Source of the DNA: Taeniopygia guttata
Taxonomy: Eukaryota; Chordata; Aves; Passeriformes; Estrildidae
Assembly (NCBI RefSeq): GCF_048771995.1
Contig: NC_133026.1
Coordinates: 93,647,501 to 93,711,500, forward strand
Length of the DNA stretch: 64,000 nucleotides
Direction of reading: 5' to 3'
Both the position numbers and the translations under genes were made by a program. Under the pieces are notes generated by a model. The model did not search any database. It saw nothing but the letters and a program-made list of their open reading frames with translations, and was not told where the DNA came from. Positions within the stretch are counted from its first letter, which is position 1. Every line of letters begins with the position of its first letter. Below, piece by piece: positions 1-9,794 of the stretch.

Positions 1-106
1 CGGCAGGGCTGGAGGAACCGCTCCCCCCGCGGCGATGCTTCCCGGCGGGTTAACCCCTCCCCTGCCGTGCCCGCGGCACCCCAGCGCGGGAGGCGGAGGG
101 TGTTAC
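1..106 (-). other. TSHZ1: TSHZ1 intron 1, 5' end (partial)
   Basis: This is the beginning of the intron that follows the first TSHZ1 coding exon, read on the minus strand. It opens with the donor GTAACA (106 down to 101). It is GC- and CpG-rich, so it belongs to the promoter CpG island. The next exon, expected to carry nearly all of the protein, is outside the window. Confidence 0.75.
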
Positions 107-146
107 CTGCGGAGCGCCGGGGTGCCTGCTGCTTTCTCCGCGGCAT
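107..146 (-). CDS. TSHZ1: TSHZ1 first coding exon (partial gene)
   Basis: Seen: on the minus strand an ATG at 146-144 opens a frame reading MPRRKQQAPRRSA, followed by one further base (G at 107) and then the splice donor GTAACA. The exon therefore carries 13 codons plus one nucleotide (phase 1). Known: vertebrate teashirt proteins (TSHZ1, 2, 3) begin with MPRRKQQAP, and this short N-terminus is on its own exon ahead of one very large exon with the zinc fingers and the atypical homeodomain. Residues 10-13 (RRSA) fit TSHZ1 better than TSHZ2 or TSHZ3 as I recall them, and the divergent PTGR3 neighbour supports TSHZ1. The protein is a nuclear transcription factor acting in development, including olfactory and middle-ear structures. 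The start has G at -3. No stop is seen just upstream in the same frame, so the start rests on the family match. A shorter TSHZ1 isoform with another first exon is known in human. Confidence 0.85.
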
Positions 147-149
147 TGC

Positions 150-191
150 TGCCGCCGCCGCCGCCGCCTCGCCGCCCGCCGCCGCCGCCGC
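150..191 (-). repeat. CGG/GCG trinucleotide repeat in the TSHZ1 leader
   Basis: Two blocks of about five to six GCC units (CGG on the transcribed minus strand) are separated by a short interruption and end four bases before the TSHZ1 start codon. Such tracts form stable RNA structure and can vary in length. Confidence 0.85.
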
Positions 192-292
192 AGAGTTTCC
201 ACGCAGGACTCCTCTTCCGATCCCCCTCTTTTCATGCAGAAACAAACACACAGCCGCGCACGCACACACACAAATAAAAAAAAAATAAAATA

Positions 293-460
293 TGGGGGGG
301 GTGGGGGGGGGGAAGGAAGGAGGGAGGGAAGGAGGGAGGGGGAGGAAGGAGGAAAGAAAGCGGATTCAACTTCTAATTCTGCCTAGGAAGAGCGAGAGGG
401 AGGGTGGGGAGGAATGGGAGAGAGGGAGAGGAGGAGGAAGGAGGGGGGGGAGGAAGGAGA
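293..460 (+). repeat. G-rich purine tract (GGGA/GGAA low complexity)
   Basis: The plus strand is nearly all purine from 293 to about 360 and again from 386 to 460, with many runs of three or more G. The TSHZ1 transcript would carry the pyrimidine complement. The tract can in principle form G-quadruplex or triplex DNA. Confidence 0.8.
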
Positions 461-960
461 AAAAGTTTGGTCGGGTTCTCCTCTCGCCCGGTCCGGGTTC
501 CCCCCCCGGGTCAGCTCCCGGCGCGGCGAGCGGGGTGCGCGGGGCGGGGGGGAAGGTGGGGTGTGGGATGAGGCAAGCCACAGACTGGTGACAGGGATGC
601 CAATTTCCGCCGCCACTCCAAAAACTTGCTTAGGAAATGTTTTCATTTACAAGGTTAATTTTTCCTCCCTCTCTCTCTCACACACTCTCTCTCTCTCTTT
701 CTCTCTCTTTTAAGTTCCTTATAAGACAAAGCTCTTCAGTCCTCTCGGCAGCAGCAGCAGCAGGGAAGATGCCAGTGGAGATGTGCAAAATAAATAAGAT
801 TTGATCAGTTCAATCTGTAGCCCAAATCCATTATCTTTCTTTCGTTCCTTTTTTTTTTTTCTCCTCCTTTTTCTCTCTCCCCTTCTCCCCCTCCTTTCCT
901 TAATCACTTCTTCGTCTTCTTCTCCTTCGCGGTGGAGAGCCGAGCAAGCGGCGGCGATGA

Positions 961-2620
961 GACGGTAAATTCAGTCACTCCCCCCCTCTCAAGCTTTCTC
1001 CGAGATCAAAGAGTCTCAAAGCGCAACTTTCTCGCTCGCTCGCTGGCTTGTTTCAAGCTCGTGGATTTGTGTGTTGTTGTTGCTGTTGTTGTTGGGGGGT
1101 TTTTTGTTTGGTTGGTTTTTTATTGCGTTGGTAATAGTTTGTTCATTGTGCAAAAAACGAGGTCGATCCAGTCTCTCCTTCTCCTCCCAGCACTTAGTCT
1201 AAGAGCAAGGAAGCAAATCATAAAAAGGAGTAAAGCCCCCATACATACATATACACCGGATGGGAAATGTCAGTCACTCCTCCACCTTCCAAACAGTCAC
1301 AGATCAAACAGTGTCACCACCGGAGAGGACTACTTTTCTCTCTTGCTCTCCCTTTTTTTTCTCTTCCACAAATCGAAGCTTCTTCTGCTACTAAATATAA
1401 TGCAAACACATTTTTTATCATGGATATTTTTTTTTGCTGATCTCGATCTGCAACAGAAGAAGAAAAAAACCAAAAAACAAAAAACAACACACACACACAA
1501 AAAATTTGCCAAAACCAAGAAAAACCCCGGAGAGTGTGTGCAGAAAGGGAGGGGGGGAGGAAGAAAAGACATTCACTTAGTGGGACAGATTAACGTGAAC
1601 TGTCCCCCCCCCTAAACTCCTGGGAGAGAAAGAGATCCACTCTCCCTCTCTTCTCTTTTCACTGAAATATAACACACATTCGGATCCCAGGGCTCTCAGA
1701 CAGTCTCAACTGATAGACAGACACATCGAGCTGCTTTTCCTGCTTCAGTTTGTTACTCCTCCTCCTCTTGCCCACGTCACCCTGACAATTACAAATAGGT
1801 CTCACACAAACCCATACCTGTCAATCTTTTTAATTGCTTTGTTTTCATTTTTTTTCCCTTTCCCAGAGCTAAACAATATGACAAAAAAAAAAAAGTCTTA
1901 ATACAGCACGGCATAAAAGATTCCTCATGTGAGACACGCGTTGAGGGGGTTGTTATTATAATCCACTTGCTGAAGTGCTGTGCAAGACGCATGTGCTGAT
2001 TTAACTTCAGCAAAGGTCTTCTTCCAGCAAACTTAAAAAGAGAAAGAAAAAAAAAAGAGGCAGGCAGGAGATGATACTTTGCCGTGGCACACGTCTACCC
2101 AGCATTGAATTAAAAATGATTTATGGGAGATTACAGTTCATCCTTACTTTAAAATACCAACAGATTGCAGAGCGAGAACTGCAGCATATGAAACATACTG
2201 CTAATACATTTTGCACAGTATGTGTCTGGGGATTTATATAATGTTAGCTGCGAGAACAGAAGGGTTCTGCCCTTTTTTTTTTTTTTTTTTAAGTCAAGAA
2301 AGCAAATAAAAACTACCCAGCTGATTCCTAAAGGAAAGCACTTGGAACTGCAGTTTTGTTCTTTTTCGGGCAGAAGGGAATTTTCCTTCTTCTTATTACC
2401 GCACAATTAAGCATTGAGCTGTTTATACTGGTAGGATGGAGTTAATTCTGGGAACTACACGCGACATCAATGCAACATCTCTATTATATTGCTTTTCTCT
2501 ACGAAGTTGTACCAAGTTGGAATTGGCATCTCTATCATAACATTGACTTCGGTTCCTTGACCCAGTTGATTCCCTGAGCAGGTTCCCTCACCCAAACGTA
2601 ACCTAGAGCGAGAAATGACT

Positions 2621-2623
<3 letters not shown>
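961..2623. other. Intergenic stretch between TSHZ1 and PTGR3
   Basis: No coding exon is recognised. The sequence is rich in pyrimidine and homopolymer tracts (for example T18 at 2273-2290). Open frames here, such as the long one at 932-1615, run through low-complexity sequence and resemble no known protein. The stretch at 1,720-2,160 is less repetitive and contains homeobox-, TALE- and SOX/TCF-like motifs, so it is the best candidate regulatory segment here. Confidence 0.5.

Positions 2624-2658
<35 letters not shown>
2624..2658 (+). repeat. T35 homopolymer
   Basis: Thirty-five consecutive T residues. It could be a long poly(A) tail of a retroposed sequence read on the other strand, but I recognise no element body beside it. 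Confidence 0.9.
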
Positions 2659-2662
<4 letters not shown>

Positions 2663-2759
2663 AGAAAGAAAGACGCGAGAGGGGAGAGTAAGATTTTATG
2701 GCCGTATCAGGGATCAACCCCTGCTACCCAAGCAAACTGACAGCAGCCTGTTACCCTTC

Positions 2760-4680
2760 CCCTCTCGGCAGGACGGCGACGGCGGGAAGAGCTTCGCCCG
2801 TTTAAATCCCCTCCTGCGGCAGGCGCGGAGCTGCCGCCGCCGTCTCGGGGTTGATTCGTACCACCTTGCGAGGAAGTGAAACGTTTCGCACGGAAGGGGC
2901 GGAGCGTCCGCCCGCGGGCAGCGGCTCCTCGGCGGCGGCTAATAACAACATTAGGAGATTAGCTGCAACTTCTCCCCACTTCTCTCTAACCTTTCCCGGC
3001 CGATAATTTACCGTGCTTTCTTCCTTCTCTTTTTTTTTTTTTTTTTTCATTCCTCCCTTTTTTGGGGGGGGGTCGGGATATACCCTCTTTTTGTAAACGA
3101 AAGAACGGGCGGGGGGGGGGGGGGGTGGGTTAATCCGAGGCGTTTCTCTCTGTCCGTCTGTCTATCCCTCTCCCCCTCCCCTGTTTTTAAACCCCTTAGT
3201 CAGAGGCAGGGTGCAAACTAAAAGCCACCACCACCACCACCACCATCATCTCCTTTAGGAGATACTCCGGCCCGCCGCACACCTGCCTCGCTGGCAAGGC
3301 AGCGCAGGCAGGCAGGGGCAGGCGCTGGTGGGACGGACGGCCGCAGGAGCGGGCCGGCCTCGCCCCTCGGTAGTGCCCTTGGCGGCAGAAGACGAGCGGC
3401 TGCTGCAGGGGGACCATCTTGCCGCTGCTCCTCCGGCGGCGTCTCCGTGCGGCGGAGGGGCCGGCTGGGAGGGGAGGGAGAGCCTGCTGCACGGGGGCTC
3501 TGTTTACGTACACACATAGCTGCGAACGGGGAGTTTCTCCTGCCGGCGCGTCCTGCGAGCTGCCTGGAGAATCCCGAGTCGGAGCTCTGCCGAGCGGGGC
3601 GGGAGAGGAGACCCGAGGCAGGGCATGAGTTTTAGCGCGAAAAGCGGCGCTTCGCTGAGCTCCTGGGCAGCGCGGTGGTGGTGGTGGCGGCGGCAGCCGT
3701 CCTGTGCCGCGGCGGCTCCTGCCTGGTCCTGCTTCGGTGGCAGCTGGTCGCGGCCCATCCTGGACATGTCCTACTCCCGTCACTTTTTGGATTTCCAGGG
3801 CTCGTCCATCCCCAGCTCCATGAAGAAGCTGGTGGTGACTAAGCTGAGCCAAAACTTCAGGGAAGCGGTCACCCTGCAGCAGGACTCGCCCGTGCCACTC
3901 CCGGGAGACGGAGACCTCCTGGTCAGGAACAGGTGAGCCCCGGCCGCCCCCCCCGCGCCCCGGCCCCGCGGCCCCGCCGACTCCTGGCGCCTTGTGGCCT
4001 GCTCTCTCCCACATGCGCCCTCACTTCGGAGACCGGCTCCAAAGTTGTGCCAGCCGCCATCTGGCGACTGTTAATTTCATTTTATTGTTGTTGTTTTGAA
4101 CGGCTGGAGCTACAGCTCTGTCACCCTATCCACGTGTGTGGGGGTGACACTTCCTCCTCGTGTGGCGGGGCTGCGTGGGTTTGTCTGTCTGTGCGCGCCG
4201 CTCCCGGCGTGCGCCTGCCCGAAGGAAGAGAAACTCCCCAGGGCCTCTGTGCCAAAGGGGGGGCGGGGGCGGGGAAGAGGCGAGTGTTATGTCGGTGAGT
4301 GCCGAGGAGGGAGTGAGACGGAGGGAAGCGCTCGCTGAGCCCCTCCCTGGGGCCTGCCCGGGCTGGTTACACGAACGTCCTGGCCGGGGCATGAGCGTGT
4401 CCCCGCGCAGCGCCCCGGCATCGCGGTGTGCGGGCGGGCCTGGCCCGGCCGCTGCCTCCTCGGCGCGGCCCCGCTGCCCCTCACGCCGCTCTCCGGGCTC
4501 GCCCCCGCGCAGCCGTGACTCACCGGGGAGGCCGCGGCCGGGCCCGCCGCCCGGGCGGCCCCGGCACCACCCCCAGCTCTGCGCGCCGAGCGCGGAGGGG
4601 GCAGGGCAGCCCTCGGCCTCCCTCGCAGGACGCGGGCCCGCAGTTATTGGTGGCTTTTAGAGAGCAGCCGGGTCGGGCGA
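2760..4680. promoter_or_regulatory. CpG island over PTGR3 promoter and exon 1
   Basis: The stretch is GC-rich with frequent CpG, broken by a T/G-rich gap at about 3,025-3,220. It contains a GC box (GGGGCGG, 2896-2902), an ETS-IRF composite motif (2872-2881), a YY1-like CCATCTT (3414-3420) and PTGR3 exon 1. There is no clear TATA box, as is usual for a housekeeping CpG promoter. The transcription start is most likely between about 3,200 and 3,600 but cannot be placed. A G15 run lies at 3111-3125 and a CAC repeat at about 3,223-3,245. Confidence 0.7.
3625..3932 (+). CDS. PTGR3: Prostaglandin reductase 3, exon 1
   Basis: This first coding exon of PTGR3 (ZADH2) encodes residues 1-102 plus two bases of Arg103 and ends at the donor AG|GTGAGC. 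From Met48 on it follows the family ([11 protein letters not shown], then the start of the medium-chain dehydrogenase GroES-like fold). The first ATG at 3625 has G at -3 and lies downstream of an in-frame TAG at 3517-3519, so 3625 is the only ATG that includes the residues just before Met48 (SRPILD), which resemble the human protein. Residues 1-40 have no counterpart I recall; they are rich in Ala, Ser, Arg and Trp, with four Trp in a row (18-21) from a TGG repeat. An internal start at 3766 (Met48, also G at -3) would give 363 residues, against 410 from 3625 and about 377 in human. Which start is used is open. Confidence 0.85.
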
Positions 4681-7600
4681 AGAGTGAGGAGGTGACATTT
4701 TGCTTAGCATAATACACCGTAAATCCCACGTCCGGCGCGGTGACCAGCTCGCCATGAAATGAAGACTCCGAGGGGAAAACGTGCCTCCCCCCACTGTCTC
4801 CATAAAACCTGCTTGTTCTCGGTGGCTCCTTCCTAGACGCCGTCCTTCCTTGCGCTAAAACTAAATCTTTTGAAGTTCAGAGGTTTCTCTGCCCACGAAG
4901 GGAAGCCGAAACTCCGGGGACTTTGGAGCAGACTGCGTGGCTGGCACGGGAGAGAGCAGTGTTCTCAGGTTCTTGTCAAGCAAGGAAATCGTAGTAACAC
5001 ATAGTTTGCCATGTTCGCTGTGGGAGCCTAAAGATGTTAAGCAGCACTAAGTTGGCTTGAGAACAATGCTGCGCGGTTTAGTAAGGCAGTGTGTAACTGT
5101 GTGCGTATGTGTGACATGTATGTGTCCATATGTAACACACAAATACAGGGTGAAGAAGGGATTAGGAGAAAGAACAGTGTTCCTTCCAGGAGCTGACGAG
5201 AAAGCTGCTGTGGCACTTTAATTCAATGCTGACATCTCCCACTAGGATTTCTGAGACCAAAATTCCCTCCAAACCTCATAAGTCTAAGACACTGTGTTAC
5301 TGCACCACTAATAACTGAAACAGTAATGGCGTGCAACAGCTATCGGCTGGAGTTAAATTCCTTTCTGTGGAAGAGGTCCAAAGACTTGAGATACAAGTAG
5401 CAAGTACTCTTATTTGGGTGATACAAGGCAGAGGGACATCCTTGTTTCTCAACTCCCCTCCCTCCCACACAAGCACTTGCAGTCTTTCTCATCCCACTCG
5501 TCCGCCTGCCCTCCTGTAAATTTCTACAATTTATTCTTTTTTTTTTTTTTTTTCTAACAGCTTCCAGTGTAACTCTTCCCTTCTTCCTCTTCTTCCTCCT
5601 TTTGCTGAGTGGGCTCCCTGGGTGCTCGTGGGACATGCACAATCATGGTAAAAGGGCTCGTAACCACACTAAAGGCAGGAGCTGGTGCACAGATTCAGGC
5701 AGGCAGTTGCTGGGATTTAACACACGTGTTCCTCTACTGGTACACAGGCATGTGTGGGGATGAAGGGGAGGAAGAGGTGAGTGATGAAGTCTAGATGTAG
5801 AGTTCATACATTTTGTATTACTTGTAGCATTTCTTCTCTCTTTACTGGTTTTTTTTTTTTTTCTGAAGAATGTCACAGAAGACACAGAATTACATTACTG
5901 TAAAACATTCCCTGTGTACAAGCTGCAGCATGAAGCAAGTTCTGAATGTTTTCCCTTTTTCTGTCACTCTGGGGAAGGACTATCCCATCCCAAAACAATA
6001 AGTCTCTGATTATTTAGTTTAAAAAAAAAAACAACAACCAAGCTCAAATACAATTATACATTTTCTAATAGGTAGAAGCATACAATTAAAAACAAAACTA
6101 TGAAAGACTGGGGTTCCAAGAGGGCATTTACAGATTTGTTCATTTTAGTCCCAGTCATGCCCATGAATAGTATTAATTGCTTTGAGCTTTTCATGCAAAA
6201 CAATCGTCATTCACCACAATAAAATCTGGTTTGGGATTTATGGGAATAGGAAATTAAAATCTGTGTGTGGATAGATATTTTAAAATGAGATGCAGTTAGG
6301 GGAAACTTTCTTCTGTTTTAGAGAGCTAGGTCAGCAACTCTTACTTCTACTTTTTTATACAGAAAAAATAACCCATCTTTTACTCAAAAATCCTTCAAAA
6401 CTAGAAATTAATTTAAGCTATTTGTTTTACTTTGATTCTGTGTAGGATAGAAAGGGGAGGGGAAAAGAAATCCTTAGTGAAGCCATTTAAGTTTCGTATG
6501 TCCGTTTGTTCTGTTTTCTGGGGGGCAAAGAGGGCTGGGTGTGGAAGCAAGGGTTTTCCATTTCATTGCAGGAGAAGGGCCCAAGGCTGTGAAAGTTTGG
6601 TCCTTCTTAAAGTTGTTGGGGGATTTTCGAGATTTTCTTGATGAAGTGACACATTTCATTGCCAAAATACCTGTAAGAATTTACTTTTGGGCTCGAATAT
6701 GGGAACAAAGTTTATAGAAAAGAGAGTAAGAGGGGGTTGAGAAAGTTTCTTTTTTTGAACCAGGGTACTAAAGGGATCACAGTGGGAAAAATGAAGGGCT
6801 ATTCCTGCTGGGTGTTTGGTCTAAATAATGTTTTTCTTGCGTGGTGCTGGTTTAGATGACTTTGTTTTGTCTGTGTTTAAGGCTGTAATGCTGGTTTTCG
6901 GTGTCTCACTCTTTGTTGTGGTACACAAAACAGCATTTCTTCCCCTCGGCAGCGTCCTCCTGATTTCTATAATAAACAGTATGAGGGGTTTCAACACTGT
7001 TGAGTATAAATAAAATGGGTGACTCAATGTGCATAATTATTTTGAGAAAAGCCAGTCTCGGGCTTTTTTCACACCCTGCTTCAGGTTGCCATCTTGAAAT
7101 GTAAGGGGCAAAACTCAACTATAAACTTCTAAATTAAAGGACAGATTTAAAGTAAGAAAGTGAATGAAAGCAACATTAAAGATCTGGACGGTGTCTTAAA
7201 ACCCACTAGTACCCCAAGTAATTGTTTCTTCTGTGCTGTCTACTTTCCTCAGTCTCAGAAGTTAGTAAACTGATCTTCAACTTGTAATTCGTACTTTATC
7301 CTACTTTTAAAAGCAAAATAATCTGTGAAACTGCATACCACCCCACTTCTGTTAGCTGGAATGACAAGGCAAATTAGACACTATATTTTAATCCAGACGG
7401 TGCGTGTGATCGTTTTAATGTGCAAGGAAGCTAAGACTAAACAATCTTGTCTAAAAAAATTAAAAAAAAAAAGGGGGGGGGGAAGAAACCCCTACAATGC
7501 GACCATAAGTTAAGAGTTTGCACACAATAAAACGGAGGTTAAAAAAAAAAAATAGGGGGGGAGCGATAGACGGTAGGCTGCGCTGATTAATAATGATGAA

Positions 7601-9794
7601 CCCAGAAGCCCAGGGAGGATCATTTCCCGTGGCACAGCCGCCCCGCAGAGACGGGGAGGGAGCGGGTGTGTGAACACGCGTGTCTGTGTCTGTGTGTGTG
7701 TATGCACGGATGGGTGTGCGGGAGGCGGCCGCATCCCCGCGGAGAGCCGCATCCCCTGCCCGGCGCGGCGGGGAGCGGCCGGGCAGCGCCAAGTTGCGCC
7801 GCGGCTCCGCAGCCGCACGCACAAGTTGCCGTGCGCCCCGGGCGGGGAAGGGTCCGCATCCTCTCCAGCTGCAGAACAAAAGCAGCGGTGCGTGTGCTGG
7901 AGCCCTGCTCGGCAGGCGCCTGGCCCCCCGCACGACTTGCCCCTTCCCCGCACGCAAAGTTTTTGTCCTCAGAGTGTTTGTTGTTCTACCTGCCTTTGTG
8001 CTCCGGCCGCCGCCGTGCAGGGCCGAGAAGGGGAAGGTCTTACAAGCAGGGGGGGCTTGTTCTCCTGTCGCTGCGCTGCCTGCCCGTGTCGGGGTGCGCT
8101 GCCCAGCCGCGGGCGCGGCTGCTCCGCGTCCTGCCAAGGCAGACGCGCGCCGGGAGCGTGAGGAGGGAGGCTGAGCCCAGCCGGGAGCCGGGACCTCCCT
8201 TTGCGGGCTGGGGCCGGGGACACGGCGGGCGCCCCGGGCTGCCCTCGCGGCTACCGAGAGGCCCGGCTAGGCGTAGCCGTGAGGCCGGTGAGGGACGAGC
8301 ACAGCTCCCCACCGGGCTCTCACCCTCCGCTCCCCTCCCCAGAAGTTGGGGTGTAAGGGCGGGAGGAGGCTGGTGCAGCGCCGGCGCGTCTCGCCTGGCG
8401 CCCGAGGGACACGGTCTGCCTCGGAAGCTGCAACTCCGTTACCAATTTTTATACATCTTTTAGCAGTCCTGTGCGGGAGCCACCGCAGACGGGATAATAG
8501 GAGATTTTTTGTATCTGCGGACAAGACGTAGGCATTTTTTGTTGCGGCGGAGCGGCGAGTTAAAGGCAGGATAACCGAGAGCTACAGTCGCTTTTACCTA
8601 TTTTATATATGGATATGTTTACGCTTACGTGCCTTTTTATACATAACATTGGTGAAAGTTTGAAGCTCCCCATGCTGTAAAAAATGAAGAATATCAAAAG
8701 GAGTAAAGCGGGTTTAGTTCTCCTCACTCTGCGTGCAAGCAATTTAAAACTACACACATATACGAGCTGAGCTTGTTGCTAACTGCAACAATGAAACAAA
8801 CACTGTTTGCCTACTTCTGCATCTTTTGCGTGGTGTCAAGTACACCTTTTAGGTTGTCACATCCATACATAGTAACAGTCCTGGCATTTGCTGTTTCATG
8901 TGTTTCTTTTTTGCATTTTTCAGTTAGCAGAACCTTCCCCAGTCTCTCTTCTCTTGCCTGTGTAAAGATAGTAACTTAAAAAAAAAAATCTTTGTATTTG
9001 AGCTAGATCGTAACTTTGTTTTAGGAATTATCTCCTAGCGCTTAATCAAGTTGTGAGAATGTCTTTATCTTTCTCTAAAAAAAAAAAAAATTGCCATCTA
9101 TTTTCACCTGTTAGAGGTCAGTAGGACTTGATATTCAGTTTTGCAATTTTACTCCTTCTGTGCAAGGTTGTTTTGATGTGTTGCAAGTAATTTATATAAA
9201 GAAAAATATTTTAACGTTGACATTAGCTACATCAAAAGGCAAATTTGCTGTAGTGACTCCATCAATTAAAAAGTACTTGCCTACAGTAACATGACCTTGC
9301 AAATGACATCGATAGTTAATATGATCATTAGTCATTAACAGTATTATTATATTCAAAAATATAAATTTGTTGCCAGAATCCACATATTTACTGCTCTGCA
9401 TGTTTCATTCTTCTGTGTTTTCAAATCTTGTATGAAGCGGTTGGTTAATTTTCATGCTTTAATCTTTTACAGATTTATTTTCAGCTTGTTTAGCTTGGTC
9501 AAGTGGACCTAAGGAAAATATAAGGGATTTTGTTCTGTTTTGGGTTTGGGTTTTACTTTTTACAGCTTCTTGTTGTTTCTTTTTGTTTAGAAAATTTGTC
9601 TGTAATTCTAGAATAACAGAATGGAAACTATGGAAATCTGATGAAAGTAATCTTTGGAGTGTACTCGTTATTCAAATATACAGATAATCAGAACAAATCT
9701 TGTACTTATCCCACAAATTTGAATATAAGGTTTCTCATACAATGAAAACTTGGTAAGGAATAAATCTCGTTAAAACATTTTTGTTTTCTTCTAG
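3933..9794 (+). other. PTGR3: PTGR3 intron 1
   Basis: A 5,862-bp phase-2 intron with donor GTGAGC and acceptor TTCTTCTAG. Its first 750 bases continue the promoter CpG island and hold an E-box CACGTG (4131-4136). From about 4.7 to 7.5 kb it is ordinary AT-rich sequence with a degenerate TG-rich patch (about 5,086-5,140) and T/A homopolymers. A separate CpG island lies at about 7,620-8,470. From 8.5 to 9.8 kb it is AT-rich with nothing recognisable. Confidence 0.85.
7620..8470. promoter_or_regulatory. CpG island inside PTGR3 intron 1
   Basis: About 850 bases are strongly GC- and CpG-rich and sharply bounded by AT-rich sequence. Long open frames on both strands, such as 7666-8463 on plus and 7460-8137 on minus, resemble no protein I know and are expected from the low stop-codon frequency. 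Islands like this often mark promoters. It could serve an alternative first exon of TSHZ1 (minus strand), of PTGR3 (plus strand), or a non-coding RNA. Which of these applies is not visible in the sequence. Confidence 0.6.

Larger units (their letters stand above)
147..960 (-). promoter_or_regulatory. TSHZ1: TSHZ1 5' leader and probable promoter region
   Basis: This lies immediately upstream of the TSHZ1 ATG. On the minus strand it holds, from the ATG outward, a CGG/GCG triplet tract (about 150-191), a short upstream ORF starting at 235, a CA/TG-rich patch (about 243-272), a long pyrimidine tract (the complement of the purine run at 293-460), CpG-rich sequence (480-600), and CT/GA repeats (669-716 and 840-905). 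A TATA-like TATAAGG reads on the minus strand at about 723-717. The transcription start cannot be fixed from sequence; it could lie anywhere here or further upstream. Confidence 0.5.

Noticed and set aside
932..1615. Long open frame of 227 codons on the plus strand
   Set aside because: It runs through CT-, A- and K-rich low complexity, has no recognised domain and lies in the intergenic promoter region.
3196..4014. Minus-strand open frame of 272 codons
   Set aside because: It is antisense to PTGR3 exon 1 and the CpG island, with Pro/Arg/Ala-rich composition and no domain.
7460..8463. Long overlapping open frames on both strands (225 and 265 codons)
   Set aside because: They lie in a CpG island where stop codons are rare, match no protein family and overlap each other in antisense.
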